A stretch of 44,065 nucleotides of DNA, taken from the NCBI GenBank assembly GCA_002394465.1, contig DGTU01000182.1, positions 1-44,065 on the forward strand, read 5' to 3'. This DNA is from Treponema sp. UBA4328 (lineage in GTDB: Bacteria > Spirochaetota > Spirochaetia > Treponematales > Treponemataceae). This document shows positions 30,899-38,792 of the stretch, piece after piece (the first letter of the stretch is position 1; each line of letters starts with the position of its first letter). A program made the translations under genes and the position numbers. The notes under the pieces are model-generated. The model searched no databases. It saw only the letters and a program-made list of their open reading frames with translations, and was not told the origin of the DNA.

Positions 30899-32764
30899 AT
30901 GAAAAAAGTTTTACTGCTTCTGACTGCTTCGGTTATAAGCCTTAACTGCTGGGCCCTTGACCTGTCGTTTACGGCAACCCCGGCTGCAATAATGCCTTCA
31001 CAGGAAAATGTCGGTACAGGTTTTTCAGGATTCCTTAGGGCTGATGCCGATATGTTCGGATTCCTGAATGCCGGACTCGAAGGTAATCTTACGATGGTTA
31101 AGCCTGAAGGTTTTACGGATAATATCATTGCTACAGGTGCCGGTGTCGGACTCGGCGCATATTTCTATCCGCTCAGCCGTCTTTATATAGGTGCAGGCGG
31201 TGCAGGCGGTATCTACCAGATTACTGCAAAGCTTAATGAAAAAAATGAATCATGGTCAGATCTGTATTACCGCGGATACGGTGACATCGGATTCCGCTTT
31301 TCTCCGGCATGGACGCTGAGTGCAACCGGAGGATATGTTTCTTATCTTACAAACGGTACTGATCCTTCAATTTCAGGACCGTTCTTCGGACTTTCACTTA
31401 AATTTACGGCAAACGTAGGAAAAACAGGTTCTTCTTCATTTGCAATCAGCTTTGATCAGGATTCTTACATGCTGCCTGTATTCAAGACTGCATACCGTAC
31501 GTCTCCTCTCGGAACCGTTACAATCAGGAACAATGAAGGCGGCGAAATCCGCAACGTAAAGGTTTCTTTCAGGGCCGGAAAATATACAAGTTCTACCTAT
31601 GAAGTTGCTTCATTCGGATACATAAAGAAATACGGTTCGGTTGAAATCCCTCTTACTGCTGATTTCTCTTCTGAGGTTCTCCGCTTCAGTGAAAACGGAA
31701 AAATTTCCGGTGAAATCGTAATTGACTATGACTTCCTTGGAACCCGCAAACAGTCGGCTGAAGGAATCGTAATTGACGTACTGAACCGCAACTCATTCTT
31801 CTGGAATGATGATTCTGCGCTTGCTGCATTTGTTTCACCTGATACTCCGGAAATCCAGGAATTTGCAAAATATATCGCAGGTATTGCACGCAACAACTTT
31901 ACTGCTGGAATGAACAGAAACATCATTACTGCTGCTGCCCTTTATGAAGGTCTTGTCCTGAGTGGAATAAAGCTTCAGCCTAACAAGACGACTCCATATG
32001 TAAAATTCCATAAATCATCTGATATCGATTCAATCCAGTATCCTCTGCAGACAATGAGTTATTTCTCAGGCGATCTGGATGAACTCGGACTTCTTTATGC
32101 AAGCTGCCTTGAAACGGTAGGTATTCCGAGCGGCCTTCTGTGTACTGATGATGACTTTATCGTTCTCGTCGGAATGCAGGTAAAGGCCGGTTCAGAAGGA
32201 AATCACTTTGGAAATACTGAAGGCGTTGTTTCTGATGAATTTGACGTTTACTTCGGCGTTTCAATGAAAGAATTCGGAAAGAGCTTCGCTAAAACACGCA
32301 AGACTGCTGCTGATGAAATTGCTGCCCTCAAGAAAAATGAAGAGGCTGAATATACCTTTACTGACATCCATACTTCATGGGAAATCTACTCTCCTGTAGT
32401 ATTCAGCGGTTCAGGTTCATATATCGAAAAACCTTCTCAGAGCGCACTTGATAAAGTAATAAAGACTTCAATCAATGACTACATCCAGGGTGACCTTTCA
32501 ATCGTTATCTCACGTGCAAAGAAAACCGGTGATGCAAACAAACTCGGACTTGCATATCTCCGTGCCGGACAGATTAACGAAGCAAAGGCTGAATTCAGCA
32601 AGTCAGGTGCAATTCCTGCAATGAATAACCTTGCAAACGTTTACATGCTTGAAAAGAATTATTCAAAGGCTGCAGCTCAGTACAAAAAAGTTCTAGATAA
32701 GGATAAGGACAACAAGATTGCACAGAAAGGCCTTGAAAACGCAAACCTCAAATTAGGACTGTAG
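30899..32764 (+). CDS. Outer-membrane-like protein with inactive transglutaminase-like domain and TPR
   Basis: A 621-residue exported protein. The ATG at 30899 has GGAG ten bases upstream; a TTG just before it is less likely. A signal peptide (about 1-20) is followed by a region rich in alternating strands (about 21-190) that looks like a small beta barrel. A beta-rich domain (190-295), a transglutaminase-like domain (about 300-480) and TPR helices (about 540-621) come next. Compared with the next gene, the catalytic Cys is Leu (GDLDEL, 391-396) and the His region PGHIF reads DDDFI. The domain is therefore probably dead and may bind rather than cut. The downstream paralogue is nine bases away. 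Confidence 0.8.
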   Translation: MKKVLLLLTASVISLNCWALDLSFTATPAAIMPSQENVGTGFSGFLRADADMFGFLNAGLEGNLTMVKPEGFTDNIIATGAGVGLGAYFYPLSRLYIGAGGAGGIYQITAKLNEKNESWSDLYYRGYGDIGFRFSPAWTLSATGGYVSYLTNGTDPSISGPFFGLSLKFTANVGKTGSSSFAISFDQDSYMLPVFKTAYRTSPLGTVTIRNNEGGEIRNVKVSFRAGKYTSSTYEVASFGYIKKYGSVEIPLTADFSSEVLRFSENGKISGEIVIDYDFLGTRKQSAEGIVIDVLNRNSFFWNDDSALAAFVSPDTPEIQEFAKYIAGIARNNFTAGMNRNIITAAALYEGLVLSGIKLQPNKTTPYVKFHKSSDIDSIQYPLQTMSYFSGDLDELGLLYASCLETVGIPSGLLCTDDDFIVLVGMQVKAGSEGNHFGNTEGVVSDEFDVYFGVSMKEFGKSFAKTRKTAADEIAALKKNEEAEYTFTDIHTSWEIYSPVVFSGSGSYIEKPSQSALDKVIKTSINDYIQGDLSIVISRAKKTGDANKLGLAYLRAGQINEAKAEFSKSGAIPAMNNLANVYMLEKNYSKAAAQYKKVLDKDKDNKIAQKGLENANLKLGL

Positions 32765-32773
32765 GAAGACGCC

Positions 32774-34348
32774 ATGAAGATAATTAAAAAACTTATTCTT
32801 TCGGCCGCAGTTTCATTGTTTTGTCTTCCTGCGTTTTCCTTTGAAATTGCTTTCAGGGCGATGCCTTCCTACAACCTGTCGTGGGAAGAAAACTATGACA
32901 ATACGTTCGGAATTACCGGTGCGCTGGACCTGATCGCTGCTACGTTCAGGGGACGTGATAACCTGTATTTTACGCTTCAGGGAAACATTTCGACGATTTC
33001 TGCAAGCGGAATCGAAGACCTTCATTTTTTTGACGGTGCATTCGGTGCCGGATATGAAGTGCGTTTTACCGACAGGTTTTCGGTTTCTGCAGAAGGTCAT
33101 GCCGGTGTATGGACCTTTAGCGGAGATGACCAGCAGGGATTTGATGCTGCTTCGGGATATTCATTCGGTGGAAGGGCTTTCGTTAACTGCTACGTTCTTC
33201 CTGAATTTTCTGCAGGACTTTTTGCAGGCGTAAAATATTTTTCGAATTCAGATTCCCGCTTTATGGCAAACAATGAGATCGGTGTGAGCCTCAAGTATAA
33301 CTTCTCACGCGGTCTTTTCGGATATTCTGAGCTTGCCGTAACGGAAAAAGAAACGACAAACATCTTCCCTGTATTCTTCAGTTATTATAATGAACACGGA
33401 TTCGGTACAGTGACGTTCGTAAACAATGAGCCTACTGACCTGACTGACGTTGAAGTTCAGGTTTATCTGGAAGAGTTCATGACGAAGCCTAACGTAGCTG
33501 CAAGGTTTGACAGGGTAGCCCGCGGACAGAGCTTTACTGCTGACCTCAAGGCATTCCTTGATGAGACGATTCTTACGAACCTTACGCCAAAGCCTGCTGC
33601 TGCAAAAGTAATCGTTGAATACAAATCGCTCGGAAGAACCAAGGTTTATACGGAACCTCTGGAAATGAATGCGCTCGGCCGCAACAACATGAACTGGGCT
33701 GACGACAGGAGGGCTGCGGCTTTTGCTTCGGGAAAAGATGCCAGTGCTGCACTCTTTGCACGTCAGGTACAGGCTGCCGTACGCTCAGAAATTTCTTCAA
33801 AGACTCCGAACATTCAGTATGCGGCTGCACTGTTCGGTGCACTCAAGGCATACGGAATTAACTACGTAGTTGACCCTTCTTCGGCATTTACTGACAACAT
33901 CGGATCTGACAGCGTAGACTTCCTGCAGTTCCCGTATCAGACGATCCTGTATCACGGCGGTGACTGTGACGACCTTACGATCCTGAACTGCTCGCTGTTC
34001 GAGTCGCTTGGAATTGATACTGCATTCATTACTGTTCCGGGACATATCTTTATGGCATTCGATTCAGGCGTTTCACCTGCAAATGCTTCTTCAATTGCAG
34101 ACGGAATGTACATCGTTCAGGATGGAAAGGTATGGATTCCGCTTGAGATTACGCTCTGTCAGGATACGTTCTTCCTTGAGCGCCAGACCGGCTTCCGCGA
34201 ATGGAAAAAATATGCAAAGGAAAGGGCACTTATTCCGCTCAGTGAAGCATGGAAAGAGTACCAGCCTATAAGCATACCGGACTCGGAAGTTAAGATTGAA
34301 CTTCCTTCAAGGTCGGTAATCCTGAAAGAATTTAAGAAAGCTCAGTAA
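32774..34348 (+). CDS. Outer-membrane-like protein with intact transglutaminase-like domain
   Basis: A 524-residue paralogue of the preceding protein over the barrel-like, beta-rich and transglutaminase-like domains, but without the TPR tail. A signal peptide covers about 1-22 (ending PAFS). The catalytic residues of a transglutaminase-like cysteine peptidase are visible: Cys398 in HGGDCDDLTIL, His424 in VPGHIFMAF and Glu458 in VWIPLEIT, where Asp is more usual. Such domains cut or cross-link peptides or act on the cell wall. It follows the inactive paralogue with nine bases between, so both form a pair. Substrate unknown. Confidence 0.82.
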   Translation: MKIIKKLILSAAVSLFCLPAFSFEIAFRAMPSYNLSWEENYDNTFGITGALDLIAATFRGRDNLYFTLQGNISTISASGIEDLHFFDGAFGAGYEVRFTDRFSVSAEGHAGVWTFSGDDQQGFDAASGYSFGGRAFVNCYVLPEFSAGLFAGVKYFSNSDSRFMANNEIGVSLKYNFSRGLFGYSELAVTEKETTNIFPVFFSYYNEHGFGTVTFVNNEPTDLTDVEVQVYLEEFMTKPNVAARFDRVARGQSFTADLKAFLDETILTNLTPKPAAAKVIVEYKSLGRTKVYTEPLEMNALGRNNMNWADDRRAAAFASGKDASAALFARQVQAAVRSEISSKTPNIQYAAALFGALKAYGINYVVDPSSAFTDNIGSDSVDFLQFPYQTILYHGGDCDDLTILNCSLFESLGIDTAFITVPGHIFMAFDSGVSPANASSIADGMYIVQDGKVWIPLEITLCQDTFFLERQTGFREWKKYAKERALIPLSEAWKEYQPISIPDSEVKIELPSRSVILKEFKKAQ

Positions 34349-34359
34349 ACTTTTATGGG

Positions 34360-34476
34360 GTGGGATTTATTTGTATAGTGCTTATTGCTGGTTGTGAGTC
34401 TGAAGACTCCGGAAAATCCCCTGGAAAAATTCCAAAGGGTTCTGAAGTACTGGAACCTGAAAGCAGATACATTTAA
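34360..34476 (+). pseudogene. Possible remnant of a lipoprotein gene
   Basis: A 38-codon frame from GTG contains FICIVLIAGCESED, a perfect lipobox followed by an acidic and Gly/Ser-rich start. There is no basic n-region and no Shine-Dalgarno, so it is more likely a decayed 5' end than a working gene, or chance. The rest of the gap 34349-34616 holds a hairpin and a promoter. Confidence 0.25.
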
Positions 34477-34507
34477 ACGTGTGCAAGGTGTTTATCAGTA
34501 AAAAGCA

Positions 34508-34552
34508 ATTTTACGGCAGACAATAATGATTGCCGGGACAGTTCCGTAAAAT
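34508..34552 (+). promoter_or_regulatory. Hairpin upstream of the second fabG
   Basis: ATTTTACGG (34508-34516) and CCGTAAAAT (34544-34552) form a perfect 9-bp stem. Its loop holds an inner CAAT-AATG-ATTG hairpin (34521-34532). No T-run follows. Confidence 0.5.
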
Positions 34553-34570
34553 AACAGAAAAAACGCGGTG

Positions 34571-34599
34571 TTGGTTAATTTCTTGAAATCTGATAGAAT
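34571..34599 (+). promoter_or_regulatory. Promoter of the fabG-fabZ operon
   Basis: TTGGTT (34571-34576), 17 nt, TAGAAT (34594-34599). The start near 34606 falls at the GGAG (34606-34609) that serves the ATG at 34617. Confidence 0.6.
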
Positions 34600-34616
34600 T
34601 GAACCGGAGAATAAAA

Positions 34617-35348
34617 ATGAAAGTTGCTGTCGTTACAGGTTCATCTAAAGGTATCGGTAAGGCGTGTGCGCTTCGTCTGGCTAAGGACGGCTATGCTGTT
34701 GTCGTTAATTACAGCCGTTCTGATGATGAAGCTGCTGCCGTTGTTGAATCCATTAAGGCTGAGGGCGGTGAAGCCGTCGCATACAAGGCTGATGTTTCTA
34801 AGCTCGATGAAGTTAAAAAAATGTTCCGCGATGTTTACAGGCAGTTCGGATCGATTGACGTGCTCGTTAATAATGCCGGAATTGTCCGCGATGAATATCT
34901 TCTGATGCTTAATCCTGAAACCCTCGACAAGTGCCTTGACCTTAACATCAAGGGATACATTTACTGTGCACAGGCTGCCGTTCTAAAAATGTTCAGGCAG
35001 AAGCACGGCGTAATAATCAATATGTCATCTGTTTCAAGTAAATTTGCACTTCCGGGACAGAGCGTTTACAGCGCAACAAAAGGTGCGGTCAATTCGCTTA
35101 CACAGACCCTCGCAAAGGAGCTTGCAGGTTACGGCATACGCGTTAATGCAGTCGCACCGGGATTTATTCAGACTGAAATGATTGACGCAATTCCTCAGGA
35201 AAAGCGTGATGAATACATTAAAAATGTTCCGCTCCAGAGATTCGGTACGGCAGAAGACGTTGCAAATGTCGTAAGTGCGCTTGCTTCTGATGCATTCTCG
35301 TATGTAACAGGACAGACGATTATTCTTGACGGAGGTCTTTCACTGTAA
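34617..35348 (+). CDS. fabG: 3-oxoacyl-ACP reductase (second copy)
   Basis: A 243-residue short-chain dehydrogenase from the ATG at 34617, which has GGAG eight bases upstream and gives the usual N-terminus MKVAVVTGSSKGIGKA. NNAGIVRD, NMSSVSS, YSATKGA and ILDGGLSL are the expected FabG motifs. It overlaps fabZ by one base (TAATG), so it is probably the elongation reductase that acts with this dehydratase. It is clearly different from the copy at 29779. Confidence 0.93.
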   Translation: MKVAVVTGSSKGIGKACALRLAKDGYAVVVNYSRSDDEAAAVVESIKAEGGEAVAYKADVSKLDEVKKMFRDVYRQFGSIDVLVNNAGIVRDEYLLMLNPETLDKCLDLNIKGYIYCAQAAVLKMFRQKHGVIINMSSVSSKFALPGQSVYSATKGAVNSLTQTLAKELAGYGIRVNAVAPGFIQTEMIDAIPQEKRDEYIKNVPLQRFGTAEDVANVVSALASDAFSYVTGQTIILDGGLSL

Positions 35349-35794
35349 TGAATATTTACGAAATCAGCGAAAAAATTGCGCAGAGACCGCCATTCCAGAT
35401 GATTGAGCGCGTCCTTGAACTTAAAAGCGGTGAGAGCGCAACCGGAATCAAGAACGTTAGCGTAAACGAACCGTATTTTACGGGACATTTCCCGGGAACT
35501 CCGATTATGCCGGGCGTCCTTATCGTTGAAGCCTGCGCACAGCTGTGTTCGCTTGTAATTGATAAAGACGAAAAAGCCCTTGAAGACAATCTGTATGTTC
35601 TCCTCAAGATTGACGGCTTTAAGTTCGTAAAGCCTGTAATTCCCGGAGACCAGCTTGTAATTACGGTCAACAAAACAAAGGGCGGCGGTGTTCTCGTCGG
35701 TTTTGATGCAGTGGTAAAGGTTGACGGAGCAGTTTTTGCAAAGGGAAGCCTTACTTTTACGACTATTCCTAAATCTTCGGTTGAACAGCGTTAG
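35348..35794 (+). CDS. fabZ: 3-hydroxyacyl-ACP dehydratase
   Basis: A 148-residue hot-dog-fold enzyme. The catalytic His lies in GHFPGTPIMPGVLIVEACAQL and the catalytic Glu in the same stretch (VEA), as in FabZ. RPPFQMIERVLEL at the N-terminus fits too. It dehydrates 3-hydroxyacyl-ACP in fatty acid elongation. The start overlaps the stop of fabG, and the flavoprotein gene follows after eight bases. The family can also include FabA-like isomerases, but length and motif favour FabZ. Confidence 0.94.
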   Translation: MNIYEISEKIAQRPPFQMIERVLELKSGESATGIKNVSVNEPYFTGHFPGTPIMPGVLIVEACAQLCSLVIDKDEKALEDNLYVLLKIDGFKFVKPVIPGDQLVITVNKTKGGGVLVGFDAVVKVDGAVFAKGSLTFTTIPKSSVEQR

Positions 35795-35802
35795 TTTGCA
35801 CT

Positions 35803-36564
35803 ATGGCTCAGAAAATTCTGCTTCTTAACGGAAGTCCTAAAAAAGAAAAAAGCGGTTCGCTTAAACTTGCCCTGTCGTTTGTTGAAGGTCTGACTGAAAA
35901 CGGCGGATATGAAACTGAAACCGTTCATATTTCTGCCCTTAACATTAAGCCGTGTCTCGGCTGCCTTACCTGCTGGGCGAGGGAAGATTCTGTCTGCGTC
36001 ATAAAAAATGATGATATTCCTGCTCTCCGCAAAAAAATTGAGGATGCGGATATTGTTATTCTTGCAGCTCCGCTCTTTTTCTTCGGACTGCCGGGTACTG
36101 TAAAAGTCATGATGGACAGGCTCCTTGGAATGGTAAATCCTTATTACGGCAAGCCTGTGCCAGAAGACGGTTCATCCCTGCACGGATTTACGAAGCCGCA
36201 TCCTGGACAGAGGTTTATCTTTATTTCTTCGTGTGCATGGATTGAAAGAGATATCGTGTATGCTTCTGTTTTCAGCCAGCTGGACATGATTCTCGGAAAA
36301 GGTGCATATACAGCCCTGACTACTCCGCAGATGAATGCGATTGTCTACCACTCAAACGGCCGGCGTCTGGTTAAGCTTCAGGATAATTACAGAAAAGCCG
36401 GGCAGGAATATGCACAGACCGGAAAGGTAAGTCAGGAAACCGTTGACATGCTTGCAAAGCCGATGTTTTCTGATCTTGTATATCAGATGTTTTATGAAAA
36501 TATGTGGCGTAAGCCAAATGGAGAATATCTTCTGAATGAAATTAATAAAAAAAGCAGTAAATAG
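35803..36564 (+). CDS. NADPH-dependent FMN reductase/flavodoxin-fold protein
   Basis: A 253-residue protein with the flavodoxin-like fold. The phosphate-binding loop LLNGSPKKEKSGSLKLA lies at the N-terminus, a CLGCLTCW cysteine pair at about 52-59, and AAPLFFFGLPGTVKVMMDRL at about 88-108 forms the flavin site. Such proteins reduce quinones, iron or aromatic substrates, or act as electron carriers. The Cys pair resembles iron-sulfur flavoproteins, but the full compact cysteine motif is not present. It lies between fabZ and plsC and overlaps plsC by 29 bases. Its part in lipid synthesis is unknown. Confidence 0.85.
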   Translation: MAQKILLLNGSPKKEKSGSLKLALSFVEGLTENGGYETETVHISALNIKPCLGCLTCWAREDSVCVIKNDDIPALRKKIEDADIVILAAPLFFFGLPGTVKVMMDRLLGMVNPYYGKPVPEDGSSLHGFTKPHPGQRFIFISSCAWIERDIVYASVFSQLDMILGKGAYTALTTPQMNAIVYHSNGRRLVKLQDNYRKAGQEYAQTGKVSQETVDMLAKPMFSDLVYQMFYENMWRKPNGEYLLNEINKKSSK

Positions 36565-37195
36565 TTTTCTGTACGCATTCGGAAAAGTTTCCATTAAGCT
36601 CGTCCGCTTTTACATGTATGTCGTTTACCGTCCGAAAGCGCATTTCGTGGATAAATCAGTCCAGACGAACCGGCTTAAGGAGCCGTGCATTGTAATTGCA
36701 AATCATACGACAATTGTAGATCCTCCGTTCATTCTCTCCGTACTACGCGGAAAAACTTCCATCGTTATTGCAAAGGACTGGTATGAAAAGTCCGGAATCA
36801 ACTGGATCTGTCGTGCTGCAAACGGTGTTCCCTGCGACCGCTTTAACCTTGATACGGAATGGGCCCTGCTTGCAAAAAAAGAACTCAAAAAAGGACGTTC
36901 AGTCGTTATTTTCCCTGAAGGAAAGTGCCGTGAGGACGGAGAACTCAACGAGTTTAAATCAGGCTTTGCCTTTCTTGCACGCAGTACCGGATATCCTGTT
37001 GTCAGCATAGGACTCGACGGAAAATATACTTTCGGACACCGAATTCATTATGTCGTTGACGTTCCGCAGAAAATTGAAAGGACGCCCGGAATTCCTTCTT
37101 CAGTCGACCTCGAAAACCAGTCTGCAAGATTCCGCGAGAGGGTAAAGGTCCTCAAAAAATGTGCCATTGAACATAATCTGGAAGGTGCCCTGTGA
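36536..37195 (+). CDS. plsC: 1-acyl-sn-glycerol-3-phosphate acyltransferase
   Basis: A 219-residue membrane-associated acyltransferase. The catalytic motif NHTTIVD (HxxxxD) lies at about residues 56-62 and the substrate-binding motif FPEGKCREDGEL at about 125-136. It makes phosphatidic acid from lysophosphatidic acid. The first 40 residues contain a hydrophobic helix. It overlaps the flavoprotein gene by 29 bases and the patatin gene by four bases, so it sits inside a lipid operon that starts with fabG. Confidence 0.92.
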   Translation: MKLIKKAVNSFLYAFGKVSIKLVRFYMYVVYRPKAHFVDKSVQTNRLKEPCIVIANHTTIVDPPFILSVLRGKTSIVIAKDWYEKSGINWICRAANGVPCDRFNLDTEWALLAKKELKKGRSVVIFPEGKCREDGELNEFKSGFAFLARSTGYPVVSIGLDGKYTFGHRIHYVVDVPQKIERTPGIPSSVDLENQSARFRERVKVLKKCAIEHNLEGAL

Positions 37196-38082
37196 AATAC
37201 GGACTTGTTCTTGAAGGCGGCTCGCGCAAGGGACTTTATACGGCAGGCATTCTCGATGTGTTTCTTGAAAGCGGAATACATTTTGACTATATAATCGGAG
37301 TTTCTGCCGGTGCTCATGCCGCACTGAATTACGTAACGGAACAGAAGGGACGCCTCAAGCAGGTTCTTTCTCCAGAATCTATCAGGCAGAAGACCCATAA
37401 AAACGGTGCGCTTTATCGTGACGGCATCCTTAAAGAGATGCACTTCATGATCTACAAGTATTCGTTTGACCGCAAGAATCCGTTTAACTTCAGGAAATTC
37501 TTTGCTTCAGACGTTGAATGTGAAATTGCGGCAACCTGTGCCGAGACCGGACTTCCGGTTTATTTCTGCGACCAGGATCATTCAATCCACAGAAACCCGA
37601 TTGCACAGATTAGACGCAACAGGCTTCTTCTGGATCATGTGTGTGCTTCCTGTTCACTTCCGCTGCTGTTTCCGATCCTTAAAGTCGGTGATAAGCATTA
37701 TGCTGACGGCTGCCTTACGGATTCGGTTCCTTTTGAGAGGGCACTTGAACGGGGATGTGACAAGGTTGTCGTCATTACTACGCAGGAGCCCTGGGACGGA
37801 CCTACGGACTTCAAGAAGATGAAGCTTGTGCTTTCGCCTCTGTACAGGCGCAAGTGGCCGAATCTTTATCAGGCGATGATGAACCGTTATGACAATTACT
37901 GTGCAATGGAAAACAGGCTCAGAAACCTTGAAAGCAACGGAAAGGCGCTTGTGTTCAGGCCTTCAGAGGTCCTGTGCGATCTGTTTGAGAATTCGGCCGA
38001 AAAAATTGATGCGGCCTACAATTACGGCATGCGTTCTGCATCGGAACGCCTTGAAGAAGTTAAAAAATTCCTTTCGGAATAG
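37192..38082 (+). CDS. Patatin-like phospholipase
   Basis: A 296-residue protein. The oxyanion loop LEGGSRKGLYTAG follows directly after the start. The nucleophile elbow GVSAG (GxSxG) lies at about residues 39-43 and the catalytic Asp in YADGCLTDSVP (DG motif) at about 166. It hydrolyses acyl esters of membrane lipids. The start is a GTG that overlaps the plsC stop (GTGA, four bases), so synthesis and turnover enzymes are coupled. No signal peptide is seen, so it acts in the cytoplasm or on the inner face of the membrane. Confidence 0.92.
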   Translation: MKYGLVLEGGSRKGLYTAGILDVFLESGIHFDYIIGVSAGAHAALNYVTEQKGRLKQVLSPESIRQKTHKNGALYRDGILKEMHFMIYKYSFDRKNPFNFRKFFASDVECEIAATCAETGLPVYFCDQDHSIHRNPIAQIRRNRLLLDHVCASCSLPLLFPILKVGDKHYADGCLTDSVPFERALERGCDKVVVITTQEPWDGPTDFKKMKLVLSPLYRRKWPNLYQAMMNRYDNYCAMENRLRNLESNGKALVFRPSEVLCDLFENSAEKIDAAYNYGMRSASERLEEVKKFLSE

Positions 38083-38115
38083 AAATACTAAAATTAAAAC
38101 AAACGGGAAAAATCA

Positions 38116-38760
38116 ATGGAAAGTTATATTCTTAAAGGCCTCGTTATCGGCCTGATTTTCGGACTTCCGGCCGGCGTAAGCGGCACAATTACAATCCAGA
38201 AGACACTTGAACGCGGTTTCTGGAGCGGCTTTTTTACAGGAATGGGTGCAACGGTTTCGGATATGTTCTATGCGAGCGTAGCTGCCTTCGGTATTCATAT
38301 CATTTACAATTTCCTGACGACCTACATGACTCAGATTCAGCTCGTCGGCGGAGTCGTAATCATTGCCTACGGAATCTATACGATTTTCAAAAAATCTACG
38401 GTTAATGAAAAGGTGGCCGGTGCTACTGGAATTTTAAGCTGTTTCCTTACTGCACTTGGAATTGCAATTTTAAATCCTGCTTCAATTCTTGCGTACATGA
38501 TAGGTTTTACGCTTTTTGGTGTTGCAGAAGCCGGTGCCCTGACATTCCTGCAGGCATTCCAGCTGGTTGCATTCCTCGGGCTTGGAACGGTAATCTGGTG
38601 GGTTTTTGTCAGCGGACTTGTAACCCTTCTCAGACAGCGTATCACGGAAAAAACGAATCACCGCCTGCACATGGTTTTTGGTGTTCTGACCCTTATTCTC
38701 GGCTGTATCTGCATCGTGCGTTCCTTTGTTCCGGAATTTCCGCAGTGTCTCTTTGAATAA
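38116..38760 (+). CDS. LysE-family exporter
   Basis: A 214-residue membrane protein with about six spans. The N-terminal GLIFGLPAGVSGTITIQKTLERGFWSG segment resembles the PGP-containing start of LysE/RhtB amino-acid exporters, and the loop LNPASILAYM matches their second conserved motif. The substrate cannot be told. It follows the patatin gene by 33 bases in the same direction. A stem CTCCTGCC/GGCAGGAG (38762-38783) follows its stop codon without a clear T-run and may end transcription weakly. Confidence 0.85.
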   Translation: MESYILKGLVIGLIFGLPAGVSGTITIQKTLERGFWSGFFTGMGATVSDMFYASVAAFGIHIIYNFLTTYMTQIQLVGGVVIIAYGIYTIFKKSTVNEKVAGATGILSCFLTALGIAILNPASILAYMIGFTLFGVAEAGALTFLQAFQLVAFLGLGTVIWWVFVSGLVTLLRQRITEKTNHRLHMVFGVLTLILGCICIVRSFVPEFPQCLFE

Positions 38761-38792
38761 CCTCCTGCCGCTGAGGGCAGGAGTGTGCCGGG

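Noticed and set aside
38762..38783. Strong intrinsic terminator after the LysE-type gene
   Set aside because: The stem is perfect but neither strand has a T-run, so it is mentioned only as a weak end.
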